From contig CASEIR010000095.1 of the NCBI GenBank assembly GCA_949287925.1, positions 1 to 37,022 on the forward strand: a stretch of DNA of 37,022 nucleotides, in the 5' to 3' direction. Positions 1 through 8,419 of the stretch are shown piece after piece. The DNA comes from an uncultured Lachnospiraceae bacterium (GTDB lineage Bacteria; Bacillota; Clostridia; Lachnospirales; Lachnospiraceae). The position numbers were made by a program, and so were the translations under genes. Positions within the stretch are counted from its first letter, which is position 1. Each line of letters begins with the position of its first letter. Under the pieces are notes generated by a model, which worked only from the letters and a program-made list of their open reading frames with translations, made no database searches and was not told the origin of the DNA.

Positions 1-36
1 GGTCCCTTATACTGGGCATATGAGGAGTTGATGACC

Positions 37-711
37 ATGAGAATTTTAATTGCAGAGGACGAACGGGATCTGAATCGCATCGTCAGCGCCAGGCTGGAGG
101 CGGAGCATTACAGCGTGGATTCCTGCTATGACGGAGAGGAAGCGCTGGACTATCTGGCGGCGGCAGAATATGACGCGGTGATCCTGGATATAATGATGCC
201 GAAGCTGGACGGATTATCGGTGCTGCGGAAGATCCGGCAGAAGGGCAGCAGTGTTCCGGTTCTTTTGCTGACGGCCAAGGACAGCATCGAAGACCGGGTA
301 AACGGGCTGGATGCGGGAGCCAATGATTACCTCATCAAGCCTTTTGCCCAGGAGGAGATGTTGGCCAGAATCCGGGTGCTTCTGCGCAGGCCTTTGCAGG
401 CGGAGAATACCTGTTACCGGGTGGGAGATCTGGAGGTACACATGGATACGCACAAGGTAATCCGGGGCGGCAAGGAGATCAGCCTGTCGGGCAAGGAATT
501 TGCGCTGCTGCGCTATATGGTGCAGAATGAAGGAATCGTGCTGTCCAGAGAGCGGCTGGAACAGCATCTCTGGAACTTTGACTATGCAGGAGGATCCAAC
601 GTGATCGACGTCTATATCCGGTATTTGCGAAGAAAACTTGATGAAGGATATGAAACTAAGCTGATTCATACGGTGCGGGGCGCCGGGTACGTTTTGAGGG
701 CAGAAGTATGA
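37..711 (+). CDS. OmpR/PhoB-family response regulator
   Basis: This is the DNA-binding half of a two-component system whose kinase follows directly. Residues 1-120 are a receiver domain: acidic pair E8/D9, phospho-acceptor D51 in DIMMP, the LLTA switch and K in LIKPF. Residues about 128-224 are a winged-helix domain ending with VDVYIRYLRRKL and HTVRGAGYVL, as usual for the OmpR/PhoB class. The ATG at 37 is preferred over TTG 28 or ATG 31 because GAGGAG at 22-27 is 9 nt away from it. The stop overlaps the kinase start by 4 nt (ATGA), so translation is probably coupled. The likely target is the PepSY lipoprotein gene downstream, whose promoter has 11-bp-spaced direct repeats. The stimulus is unknown. 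Confidence 0.95.
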   Translation: MRILIAEDERDLNRIVSARLEAEHYSVDSCYDGEEALDYLAAAEYDAVILDIMMPKLDGLSVLRKIRQKGSSVPVLLLTAKDSIEDRVNGLDAGANDYLIKPFAQEEMLARIRVLLRRPLQAENTCYRVGDLEVHMDTHKVIRGGKEISLSGKEFALLRYMVQNEGIVLSRERLEQHLWNFDYAGGSNVIDVYIRYLRRKLDEGYETKLIHTVRGAGYVLRAEV

Positions 712-2084
712 AGCAGATGTCATTGAAAATAAAACTGACGCTGCTGTATACGTTTTTCATGATTCTGGTTACTTGTGCGGCGCTGGGGATTCTGCTGTCT
801 TTAAGCAGCAGGGAGATTCTGTCCGCTACTCAGACAAAGCTGGAAAAAAGGGTGCAGGCCAGTGCGGATTATCTGAAGCTGGCAGACGGGGAGCTGGAAA
901 TAGACTCGGAGTTTTATACCGTATCTCAGGACATTTATCTGTCCTTGTATGATGAAAACCTGTATTTTCTGTATGGCAAAATTCCCTATGGATTCAATGC
1001 TCTTCCTCAGATTGAAGACGGAAGAACCAGAACTATAAGAGACGGAGATATAGACTGGTATGTTTATGATATGTCTTTCCGGCTGGCAGAGAATTATACG
1101 GTTTATATCCGGGGAGTAACGTCTCTGACTGACGCAGAGGAAGGGTATATGGTAACCACCCGGTTTGCGCTGATCCTGCTTCCGGTTCTGATAGTGCTGA
1201 CTGCGGTGATCGGATACCGGTTTACCAGGCGCACGCTCCTTCCGGTAAAGGAAATTACAAGAACCGTCCGGGAAATCCGGGCGGATGCGGATCTGTCAAG
1301 AAGAGTGGGCCTGCATACCGGACACAGGCAGGATGAGATCTCGGAGCTGGCGGCCACTTTTGATGAGATGCTTGGAGAACTGGATCAGGTATTCCAGAGA
1401 GAAAAGCAGTTTACTTCCGATGTGTCTCATGAACTGCGCACGCCCATCAGTGTCATTTTAGCACAGTGCGGTACCTGTCTGGAGATGGATGATCTGACAG
1501 AAGAACAGAGAAAGCAGATCCGGGTGATCGAGAAAAAAGCAAAAGAAATGGCGGCCATGACGGCGCAGCTTCTCTTCCTTTCCCGGGCGGACCAGGGGCG
1601 GCAGCCCTGGAATCCGGAGCGGCTGAATCTTAGTGAGCTGACCCAGGTAGCAGTGGAAGAACAGCAATTTCTTGCGAAGGAACAAGGGAGAAGGACAGAG
1701 ATCGTCTGCCGGTGCCAGCCGGATATCTATGCAGAAGTGGATGAAACCTTATACTTAAGACTGCTGGAGAATCTGATTTCCAATGCAGTCTATTATGGAA
1801 AAGAGGATGGCAGAGTAGAGATTTTCCTGGAAAGCGACGGCAGGAGGGTTCGGGGCAGAGTGACGGATGATGGAATCGGTATTGCTCCGGAGAATCTGGA
1901 ACGCATCTGGGAACGGTTTTACCGGGCAGACACTTCCCGCACCGGCGAAGGACATTCCGGCCTGGGGCTTTCCGTGGTCCGGTGGATTGTAAGAACTCAT
2001 GGCGGAGAGATTTATGTGAAAAGCAGATTAGGAGAGGGAAGTACATTTATTTTTGAAATTCCGGTAAAAAATGAAAAAAAATAA
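708..2084 (+). CDS. Sensor histidine kinase with HAMP domain
   Basis: This is the membrane sensor partner of the preceding regulator (458 aa). Transmembrane segment 1 is at about residues 9-31, followed by an extracytoplasmic sensor loop of roughly 120 residues. Segment 2 is at about 153-172, then a HAMP linker. The HisKA box is FTSDVSHELRTP with phospho-acceptor H241. The ATPase domain shows the N box (ENLISNAVYYG), G1 (DDGIGIAP), an F-box region (IWERFYRAD) and G2 (GHSGLGLSVV). All motifs needed for activity are present and the length is normal. The sensor loop shows no family I recognise. The gene with its regulator and the PepSY lipoprotein forms a signalling module; PepSY proteins often accompany such kinases. 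Confidence 0.95.
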   Translation: MKQMSLKIKLTLLYTFFMILVTCAALGILLSLSSREILSATQTKLEKRVQASADYLKLADGELEIDSEFYTVSQDIYLSLYDENLYFLYGKIPYGFNALPQIEDGRTRTIRDGDIDWYVYDMSFRLAENYTVYIRGVTSLTDAEEGYMVTTRFALILLPVLIVLTAVIGYRFTRRTLLPVKEITRTVREIRADADLSRRVGLHTGHRQDEISELAATFDEMLGELDQVFQREKQFTSDVSHELRTPISVILAQCGTCLEMDDLTEEQRKQIRVIEKKAKEMAAMTAQLLFLSRADQGRQPWNPERLNLSELTQVAVEEQQFLAKEQGRRTEIVCRCQPDIYAEVDETLYLRLLENLISNAVYYGKEDGRVEIFLESDGRRVRGRVTDDGIGIAPENLERIWERFYRADTSRTGEGHSGLGLSVVRWIVRTHGGEIYVKSRLGEGSTFIFEIPVKNEKK

Positions 2085-2089
2085 TTTGT

Positions 2090-2122
2090 TTTAATCTATC
2101 TTTAATCTTTCCTGGTTATATT
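2090..2122 (+). promoter_or_regulatory. Putative response-regulator box and promoter of the PepSY gene
   Basis: Two identical octamers TTTAATCT occupy 2090-2097 and 2101-2108, exactly 11 bp apart. They are followed by a -10-like TATATT at 2117-2122. No good -35 is visible where expected, and the repeats overlap that position. Direct repeats one helical turn apart are the usual binding pattern of OmpR/PhoB regulators, so activation by the upstream two-component system is inferred. Confidence 0.5.
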
Positions 2123-2163
2123 AATTTCAAGATCAACAAAGAACCAGAAGGGAGAAGAAAAAT

Positions 2164-2778
2164 ATGAAGAGATTGTTATTAACCATGGTTACTATAGCAG
2201 CAGTAGCAGGAACAGCCGCAGGATGCGGAATTGCAGGAGGCAAGGACATAGGAAGAGACGCGGCGCTCCAGGCTGCTCTTGATGATGCGGGAGTGCAGGA
2301 ATCCGAAACCACGAGACTGAAGGTATCCGAAGACCGGGATGATGGAAGAAAAGTGTATGAAATTCAGTTTGATGCAGGAAGTACAGAATACGACTATGAG
2401 ATTCAGGCATCGGACGGCGCTGTCTTAAGTGCGGAGAGAGATACGATTGATACGACAGATGCAAGCGTGTCAAACAGCACAGATAGTAACGGACAGGGAA
2501 ATCAGGACGGCACGGGAAACCAGAATGGCAATCAGAATGGAAATCAAAATAATAGCACGAATGCAGGAAGTAATGTAGCCGTTTCTCAAGAAGAAGCTAT
2601 TAAAATTGCACTGGATCGGGTATCTGGTGCAACAGAGCAGGATATTCGGATAGAATTCGATCAGGATGATGGAAAATGTAAATATGAAGGAGAAATTATT
2701 TACAACAATATTGAATATGAATTTGAAATTGACGCAAATTCCGGAACGATTCTTGAATGGAGCGAAGAAAGGCATTAG
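2164..2778 (+). CDS. PepSY-domain lipoprotein
   Basis: This is a 204-aa secreted lipoprotein. The N-terminus is a short signal peptide ending in a lipobox (TAAG-C) with the lipidated Cys at residue 21. Two PepSY-like repeats follow. The first, at about 30-85, contains AALQAALDDAGV and YEIQFDAGSTEYDYEIQASDGAVL. The second, at about 138-202, contains EEAIKIALDRVSGA and YEGEIIYNNIEYEFEIDANSGTIL. They are joined by a low-complexity Asn/Gly/Gln linker (about 100-130). PepSY domains are thought to bind or inhibit peptidases or modulate sensor kinases outside the membrane. Its place after a two-component pair and the repeat-bearing promoter suggest it belongs to that regulon. Start: ATG after AGAAGGGAGAAG. 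The molecular role is not known. Confidence 0.9.
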   Translation: MKRLLLTMVTIAAVAGTAAGCGIAGGKDIGRDAALQAALDDAGVQESETTRLKVSEDRDDGRKVYEIQFDAGSTEYDYEIQASDGAVLSAERDTIDTTDASVSNSTDSNGQGNQDGTGNQNGNQNGNQNNSTNAGSNVAVSQEEAIKIALDRVSGATEQDIRIEFDQDDGKCKYEGEIIYNNIEYEFEIDANSGTILEWSEERH

Positions 2779-2820
2779 AATAGAAGTCAGATAAATAAAT
2801 TAAAATGGAGGCGAGATCGT

Positions 2821-3924
2821 ATGAGCGGATCAAAGGTATATTTTACTACTATGAAGGCTACTTTTCAGGAGAATCTTCCAAATAAACTGAAACGCCTGAT
2901 GAAGACGGCCGGAATCGGGCAGATTGACTTTGAAGGCAAATACACCGCCATTAAGATGCATTTTGGAGAGCCGGGGAACCTAGCGTTCCTCCGGCCTAAT
3001 TATGCTGCGGTGATGGTGGATGTGGTAAAAGAACTGGGAGGAAAACCCTTCCTTACCGACTGTAATACATTGTATGTGGGTGGAAGAAAGAACGCGCTGG
3101 ATCATCTGGAATCCGCGTATAAGAATGGCTTTACACCGTACACCACCGGCTGTCAGGTATTGATCGCGGATGGTCTGAAGGGTACGGATGAAGAGCTGGT
3201 ACCTATTGACGGAGAGTATGTAAAAGAAGCAAAGATCGGACGCGCGGTGATGGATGCGGACATATTCCTCACCCTGAATCATTTCAAGGGGCATGAGGCC
3301 ACCGGATTTGGCGGCGCGCTCAAGAATATCGGTATGGGCTGCGGCTCCCGGGCCGGGAAGATGGAGATGCACAGCGCCGGCAAGCCTTTTGTAGATCAGG
3401 AATCTTGTATCGGCTGCGGCAACTGTATCCGGGTGTGCGCTCATGACGCACCGTCTATTACAGATCGAAAGGCGACGATAGATCATGATAAATGCGTAGG
3501 ATGCGGCAGGTGTATCGGCGTCTGTCCGAAGGATGCAGTCTGTGCGGCTTCTGATGAATCTAATGACATTCTGAACCGGAAGATTGCAGAATACAGCCTG
3601 GCGGTGATCAAAGACCGTCCTCATTTCCATGTGAGTCTGGTCATCGACGTATCGCCAAACTGTGACTGCCATGCGGAAAATGACATCCCGATTGTACCGG
3701 ACGTGGGTATGTTCGCATCCTTCGATCCGGTTGCTCTCGACCGGGCCTGTGCGGACGCCGTGAACCGTCAGCCGGTGATCGCGGGAAGCCAGCTGGATCA
3801 GATGCCCCATGTGCATGACGATCATTTTATGGATTCCGCGCCTACGACCAACTGGAAGAGCTGTCTGGAGCATGCGGAGAAGATCGGCATTGGAACCCAG
3901 GAATATGAGCTGATCGAGATCTGA
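2821..3924 (+). CDS. DUF362 protein with two 4Fe-4S clusters
   Basis: This is a 367-aa cytoplasmic protein. A DUF362 domain covers about residues 1-185 and contains KMHFGEPGN, FLTDCNTLY and LNHFKGHEATGFGGALKNIGMG. A ferredoxin-type insert carries two CxxCxxCxxxC motifs, C196/C199/C202/C206 and C225/C228/C231/C235, which would bind two 4Fe-4S clusters. The remaining C-terminal part continues the DUF362 fold (DPVALDRACADAVNR). Proteins of this architecture are common in anaerobic Firmicutes and are presumed redox proteins with no established substrate. The ATG at 2821 has GGAGGCGA just upstream. It may share a transcript with the editing protein and nth downstream (40-nt gap). Confidence 0.92.
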   Translation: MSGSKVYFTTMKATFQENLPNKLKRLMKTAGIGQIDFEGKYTAIKMHFGEPGNLAFLRPNYAAVMVDVVKELGGKPFLTDCNTLYVGGRKNALDHLESAYKNGFTPYTTGCQVLIADGLKGTDEELVPIDGEYVKEAKIGRAVMDADIFLTLNHFKGHEATGFGGALKNIGMGCGSRAGKMEMHSAGKPFVDQESCIGCGNCIRVCAHDAPSITDRKATIDHDKCVGCGRCIGVCPKDAVCAASDESNDILNRKIAEYSLAVIKDRPHFHVSLVIDVSPNCDCHAENDIPIVPDVGMFASFDPVALDRACADAVNRQPVIAGSQLDQMPHVHDDHFMDSAPTTNWKSCLEHAEKIGIGTQEYELIEI

Positions 3925-3964
3925 TGCGGAATCGGACAAGATAAGAGAAAGGGTAAGCAAGGAA

Positions 3965-4501
3965 ATGGAGCGATATAAAGGCCGCCCGGAGACATCCGAG
4001 GGGCGGGAAGAAAAGGAGATTCAGGTCTATGATCTTCTGGACCGGCTCCAGATCGAATACGACCGGGTGGATCATGAACCGGTGATGACCATTGCCGCCT
4101 GTGAAGAAGCAGACCGGGCGCTGGGGATTCAGATTTGCAAGAATCTTTTCTTATGCAACCGGCAGAAGACAAAGTTCTACCTGCTGGTGATGCCGGGAGA
4201 TAAAGCTCTGCAGACCAAGCAGCTGTCACAGCAGATTCCTACTTCCAGACTGTCTTTCGCTTCGGGAGAAGATATGGAGCATTATCTGAATGTGTCGCCT
4301 GGGTCGGCCACGATTATGGGGCTGATCTTTGATCCGGAGAACCAGGTGCAGCTTCTGGTGGACGAGGAATTGCTTGGCCAGCCCTGGTACGGCTGTCATC
4401 CCTGCGTCAATACGTCCAGTCTCCGGCTGCGTACAGAGGATGTGTTTGGGAAATATCTGGAAGCTGTCCACCATGATTACATAGTAGTACAACTGACATA
4501 G
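3965..4501 (+). CDS. YbaK/ProX-type aminoacyl-tRNA editing protein
   Basis: This 178-aa protein carries a YbaK/EbsC-family tRNA-editing domain. Recognisable stretches are VYDLLDRLQIEYDRVDHEP, a Lys in the position of the family's essential lysine (GIQICKNLFLCNRQ), LLVMPGDKALQTKQLS, and the SPGSATIMGLIFD and HPCVNTSSLRL segments near the C-terminus. The overall pattern resembles free-standing ProX/PrdX proteins that hydrolyse mischarged Ala-tRNA(Pro). That substrate is inferred from family resemblance. The ATG at 3965 lies only 2 nt after AAGGA, though AGGG further upstream gives normal spacing; the first 17 residues look non-conserved, so the true start could be slightly different. nth follows 11 nt later. 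Confidence 0.85.
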   Translation: MERYKGRPETSEGREEKEIQVYDLLDRLQIEYDRVDHEPVMTIAACEEADRALGIQICKNLFLCNRQKTKFYLLVMPGDKALQTKQLSQQIPTSRLSFASGEDMEHYLNVSPGSATIMGLIFDPENQVQLLVDEELLGQPWYGCHPCVNTSSLRLRTEDVFGKYLEAVHHDYIVVQLT

Positions 4502-4512
4502 AAGGAGAATTT

Positions 4513-5160
4513 ATGACACAAAAAGAAAAAAAAGAGCTGGCCCTGCAGATTATCGAACGGCTGAAGGAAGCTTATCCGGACGCCGGCTGTACTCTGGATT
4601 ACGATCAGGCATGGAAGCTTTTGGTCAGCGTCCGGCTGGCGGCCCAGTGTACCGACGCCCGGGTCAATGTGGTGGTGGAAGGACTGTATGATAAATACCC
4701 TACGGTGGAAGCCCTGGCGGAAGCAGATGTGGACGACATCGAAGCCATCGTAAGACCCTGTGGCCTGGGACGGAGCAAGGCCAGAGACATCAGCGCCAGC
4801 ATGAAGATCCTGAAAGAGGAATATGGAGGAAAGGTGCCGGATGATTTTGACGCGCTGCTGAAACTCCCCGGAGTCGGCAGAAAGAGCGCAAACCTGATTA
4901 TGGGGGATGTGTTCGGTAAGCCTGCTATCGTGACGGACACCCACTGCATCCGTCTGGTGAACCGGATGGGGCTGGTGAACAATATAAAAGATCCAAAAAA
5001 AGTAGAGATGGAGCTGTGGAAGATTATTCCGCCGGAAGAGGGAAGCGACTTCTGTCACAGGCTGGTATATCACGGAAGAGACGTGTGTACGGCAAGGACG
5101 AAGCCTCATTGCGACCAGTGCTGTCTTGGGGATATCTGTAAGAAAAAAGGAATCAAATAA
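4513..5160 (+). CDS. nth: Endonuclease III (DNA glycosylase/AP lyase)
   Basis: This is a base-excision-repair enzyme that removes oxidised pyrimidines and cleaves the abasic site (215 aa, usual length). The helix-hairpin-helix LPGVGRKSAN carries the catalytic lysine (K124), and VTDTHCIR carries the catalytic aspartate (D142). Four cysteines near the C-terminus (C192, C200, C203, C209) form the 4Fe-4S loop. The first spacing is C-X7-C, one residue longer than the C-X6-C-X2-C-X5-C of E. coli and Bacillus Nth. The start is ATG after GAAGGAGAATTT. It is the third gene of a compact run with DUF362 and the editing protein. Confidence 0.95.
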   Translation: MTQKEKKELALQIIERLKEAYPDAGCTLDYDQAWKLLVSVRLAAQCTDARVNVVVEGLYDKYPTVEALAEADVDDIEAIVRPCGLGRSKARDISASMKILKEEYGGKVPDDFDALLKLPGVGRKSANLIMGDVFGKPAIVTDTHCIRLVNRMGLVNNIKDPKKVEMELWKIIPPEEGSDFCHRLVYHGRDVCTARTKPHCDQCCLGDICKKKGIK

Positions 5161-5204
5161 GGAACAAGGATTATTCAGGAAGAATTTTGTGCTGAAAAAT
5201 AAAA

Positions 5205-5246
5205 GCAAGAAGGGGAAACCGGTGTTTGCCGGCTTCCCTTTCTTGC
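5205..5246. terminator. Hairpin downstream of nth
   Basis: The stem GCAAGAAGGGGAAACCGG pairs with CCGGCTTCCCTTTCTTGC around a short loop. On the plus strand it lacks a clear T run. Read on the minus strand it is followed by TTTTATTTTT. It could therefore act as a weak plus-strand terminator and a good minus-strand one, although no minus-strand gene ends here. Confidence 0.6.
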
Positions 5247-5334
5247 TGAGTCGTTCTGTTACAACAGACACAGACGAAAGCAAGGAAGATCTCCTTTTTT
5301 GTTTCTTATCTCCGGAAGTTTACAAATACTTGAA

Positions 5335-5431
5335 AAAAAGTATAGAATTATTTGCTTTTTCCATTGCAATATTTTGCTGCTTGTGTATAATAGATTTAGT
5401 TCGCTAATTTTTAACAAAAAGTATAGTATTA
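5335..5431 (+). promoter_or_regulatory. Promoter and paired operator-like repeats of the pot operon
   Basis: A promoter is read as TTGCAA (5364-5369), a 16-bp spacer and TATAAT (5386-5391). It is flanked by two copies of a 16-mer that differ at one base: AAAAAGTATAGAATTA at 5335-5350 and AAAAAGTATAGTATTA at 5416-5431. They are 81 bp apart and bracket the promoter and start region. Auto-regulation by the XRE-cupin protein is the natural inference. Confidence 0.5.
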
Positions 5432-5450
5432 GAAAACGGGAGGTGAGATT

Positions 5451-5984
5451 GTGGATATCGGGAAAAAGCTGAAGGAACTGCGCCTTCAGAATGACCTGAC
5501 GCTGGAAGATCTGGCATCGAGGAGCGAGCTTACTAAGGGATTCCTTTCCCAGGTGGAGCGGAATCTGACGGCGCCCAGCATCGCCACCCTGGAAGATATC
5601 CTGGAGGCGCTGGGAACGAATCTGTCGGAATTCTTCCGGGAGGAGGAAGAGAAGCAGATTGTGTTCACGGATCAGGATTTTTTCGTGGACGAACAGGAGG
5701 ACTATCAGATCGAATGGGTGGTCCCCAACGCGCAGAAGAATGAGATGGAGCCTATTCTTCTGACACTGCACCCCCATAAGAAGACTCATGTCCTGTCGGC
5801 TTATCAGGGGCAGGAATTTGGTTATGTACTGAAGGGAAGCATCACCATTGTAAGAGGGAGCAGGAAATACAAAGTAAAAACACGGGAGACGTTTTATATG
5901 GATGGCTCAAAGAGTCATTATCTGTATAACCACGGGAATACGGACGCAAAGGTGCTGTGGATTACTACGCCGCCCATGTTTTAG
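5451..5984 (+). CDS. XRE-family regulator with C-terminal cupin domain
   Basis: This is a 177-aa transcription regulator. Residues 1-65 form a Cro/CI-type helix-turn-helix ([48 protein letters not shown]). Residues about 105-177 form a small cupin ([43 protein letters not shown]), which normally binds a small ligand. This is the PuuR-like architecture found beside polyamine uptake genes, and the potABCD genes follow. Start: GTG 5451 after GGGAGGTGAGATT. The stop lies inside the potA ribosome binding site, so it is probably cotranscribed with the transporter. The ligand, perhaps a polyamine, is inferred from context. Confidence 0.92.
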   Translation: MDIGKKLKELRLQNDLTLEDLASRSELTKGFLSQVERNLTAPSIATLEDILEALGTNLSEFFREEEEKQIVFTDQDFFVDEQEDYQIEWVVPNAQKNEMEPILLTLHPHKKTHVLSAYQGQEFGYVLKGSITIVRGSRKYKVKTRETFYMDGSKSHYLYNHGNTDAKVLWITTPPMF

Positions 5985-5998
5985 GAGGGAGAAGTGAG

Positions 5999-7576
5999 AT
6001 GGAAGAAAAGAAGCTGATTGAGTTTCGCAATATTGTGAAAAGCTTTGACGGACAGATTGTACTCAAAGGAATCAATCTGGACATTTATGAAAATGAATTT
6101 GTGACTCTGCTGGGGCCCAGCGGCTGTGGAAAAACGACGTTGCTGCGGATTCTGGGCGGATTTCTGGATGCGGATGAAGGAAATGTGATCTTTGACGGAG
6201 AAGAGATCAGCAAGAAACCGCCCTATGAACGGGAACTGAATACGGTGTTCCAGAAGTATGCCTTATTTCCTCATCTGAATGTGTATGAAAATATCGCTTT
6301 CGGGCTGAAGATCAAGAAGATGAGCAAGGATATTATCGAACAGAAGGTTATGAAGATGCTGAAACTGATCGGATTGGAAGGGTATGAGGATAAGAATACC
6401 ACCCTGCTGTCCGGCGGACAGCAGCAGCGTGTGGCAATTGCCAGGGCTCTGGTCAACGAACCTAAGGTGCTGTTGCTGGACGAGCCTTTGGCGGCGTTGG
6501 ACTTAAAGCTGCGTAAAGAGATGCAGTATGAACTGAAGCGGATTCAGAAGGAAGTCGGGATCACATTTATTTTCGTAACTCATGATCAGGAGGAGGCTCT
6601 GACCATGTCGGATAAGATCGTGGTTATGAAGAATGGGGAGATCCAGCAGGTAGGCTCACCGGAGGACATTTACAATGAGCCATCCAACCGCTTTGTTGCG
6701 AACTTTATTGGCGAGAGTAATATTCTGCCGGGTGTGATGCTGGAGGATTACAAGGTGCGGTTCGATGATATCACGTTCGATTGTGTGGACTTCGGATTTA
6801 AAGAAAATGAACCGGTGGATGTGGTCATCCGGCCGGAGGATATTGATATTGTGGATGTAAAAGACGGCAAGATGACCGGAGAGGTATTAAGCGTACTGTT
6901 CAAGGGCGTTCACTATGAGATCATCGTGGAGACAGTACCCGGAACCAGCGTCAGCGTCAACATGCGGGTGATCCGCAACCATGACGTGGCCAGTGAGGAT
7001 GGCAAAGAGAAGATCAGCGCCAACAACTTCTATGTAGATGTGGAAGATGTGGAAGGTCTGGATGACAAGGAAATCATTGCTCTGTCCAACGCTCATGCCT
7101 GGGAGGTGGAGAGTGACGAGTACATCTCCATTCCGAAGATCGAGTATGAGCTGAAGGCGGAAGAAGGCCAGTATCCGGTTACCTTTACCACAGCGGCGGG
7201 AACCAGTATTGAGCGTACCATATTCGTGGTGAACCAGCCTTTTGTGAAGAATGAAAAGGCGAATGAGGGTATTATGGCCTTCAATTTCTTTAAGACGGTG
7301 GACGAGATCAACGAGTCTCAGGCTTTAGATACAGATCTGAAGACTTGGGCTAATGCCCAGGGCTGGAAACTGAGTGATGAGGATGAAAGCATCGATATCA
7401 GCGTAGATTATGATTTCGACCCGGAACAGGTGACGGAAGGCGTTTACAAGATTACCTTCTGGACCACAGGACGGGAGTTCAAGATTCACACCACAGACTA
7501 TTCGGAAGTGGGTCAGGAGGTCGGCCTGACATTCTTTCCGGAAGACATCCATGTGATGTCCAGGGTGGCTTATTAA
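5999..7576 (+). CDS. potA: Polyamine ABC transporter ATPase with a domain inserted in TOBE
   Basis: This is the energising ATPase of the Pot transporter (525 aa; family members are usually about 350-380). Residues 1-240 are a complete ABC domain: Walker A GPSGCGKT (39-46), Q-loop at about Q85, signature LSGGQ (137-141), Walker B VLLLDEP (157-163) and H-loop H195. A TOBE domain begins at about 272 ([40 protein letters not shown]). It is interrupted at about 313 and appears to resume at about 490 ([30 protein letters not shown]). The roughly 175-residue insert is acidic and contains beta-rich, Ig-like stretches such as [26 protein letters not shown] 5999 is chosen because AGGAGGG ends 9 nt upstream; the in-frame ATG at 5957 lies inside the regulator gene. 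Confidence 0.95.
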   Translation: MEEKKLIEFRNIVKSFDGQIVLKGINLDIYENEFVTLLGPSGCGKTTLLRILGGFLDADEGNVIFDGEEISKKPPYERELNTVFQKYALFPHLNVYENIAFGLKIKKMSKDIIEQKVMKMLKLIGLEGYEDKNTTLLSGGQQQRVAIARALVNEPKVLLLDEPLAALDLKLRKEMQYELKRIQKEVGITFIFVTHDQEEALTMSDKIVVMKNGEIQQVGSPEDIYNEPSNRFVANFIGESNILPGVMLEDYKVRFDDITFDCVDFGFKENEPVDVVIRPEDIDIVDVKDGKMTGEVLSVLFKGVHYEIIVETVPGTSVSVNMRVIRNHDVASEDGKEKISANNFYVDVEDVEGLDDKEIIALSNAHAWEVESDEYISIPKIEYELKAEEGQYPVTFTTAAGTSIERTIFVVNQPFVKNEKANEGIMAFNFFKTVDEINESQALDTDLKTWANAQGWKLSDEDESIDISVDYDFDPEQVTEGVYKITFWTTGREFKIHTTDYSEVGQEVGLTFFPEDIHVMSRVAY

Positions 7577-7577
7577 G

Positions 7578-8414
7578 ATGAAGCGTTTTTCACAGCTGGC
7601 GCTGCCGTATATCATATGGGCGGCTCTGATGCTGGTGCTTCCCATGGCGCTGATCGCCGTGTACTCCTTCATGGAGCAGGGAAACAGCATCATCCCCTTT
7701 TCCTTTACGCTGGAGCATTATATCAAGTTCTTTACCGACCCGGACTTCCTTTTGATACTCTGGCGTTCCATTTTGATTGCGGTGAAAACAACGGTGATCT
7801 GTTTCTTCCTGGGCTATCCGGTGGCGTATTTTATCGCCCGGAGTACAGAGAAGGTGCAGAATATTCTGATTTTATGCATTACGATTCCCATGTGGATCAA
7901 TATGCTGGTACGAACCTATGCCTGGATCGGCCTGTTGAGTGAAGGAGGACTGATCCAGCGGATTCTCAGCCTGTTTGGTTTGGGACAGACGGAGCTTTTG
8001 TATACGGAAGGGGCGGTGCTTCTTGGCATGGTTTATAACTTTCTGCCTTTTATGGTGCTGCAGATTCAGACCTCTTTGAGTAAGATGGATCATTCGCTTC
8101 TGGAGGCCAGCGCGGATCTGGGAGCTGGACCGGTGCAGACCTTTGCAAGAGTAACCTTTCCATTGTCGATTCCCGGAGTGATTAATGGGATCACCTTGGT
8201 ATTCCTGCCGGCAGTCAGTTCCTTCTTCATCCCGAAGCTGCTGGGCGGCGGACAGTATTTCCTCATCGGAAATATGATCGAGAACCAGTTTATTACTGTG
8301 GGTGAGTGGAACTTCGGAAGTGCGATCTCTATGATCATGGCAATCATTATGATGCTGCTGATGATGGCGGTTCGTAAGGTGGAGATCCATAACCAGGGCG
8401 GAAAGGAGGATTGA
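7578..8414 (+). CDS. potB: Polyamine ABC transporter permease
   Basis: This is a 278-aa inner-membrane permease of the spermidine/putrescine type with about six transmembrane segments, the first being YIIWAALMLVLPMALIAVYSF. The cytoplasmic EAA loop, which contacts the ATPase, reads LLEASADLGAGPVQTFARVTFPLSIPGV (about 173-200). It starts 1 nt after the potA stop and ends inside the ribosome binding region of the next gene, so the operon is tightly coupled. It should pair with the PotC half of the following fusion protein to form the channel. Confidence 0.95.
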   Translation: MKRFSQLALPYIIWAALMLVLPMALIAVYSFMEQGNSIIPFSFTLEHYIKFFTDPDFLLILWRSILIAVKTTVICFFLGYPVAYFIARSTEKVQNILILCITIPMWINMLVRTYAWIGLLSEGGLIQRILSLFGLGQTELLYTEGAVLLGMVYNFLPFMVLQIQTSLSKMDHSLLEASADLGAGPVQTFARVTFPLSIPGVINGITLVFLPAVSSFFIPKLLGGGQYFLIGNMIENQFITVGEWNFGSAISMIMAIIMMLLMMAVRKVEIHNQGGKED

Positions 8415-8419
8415 TCATT

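Noticed and set aside
2980-3960. 326-codon open frame on the minus strand
   Set aside because: It is antisense to the DUF362 gene with its two intact ferredoxin motifs, and shows no domain of its own.
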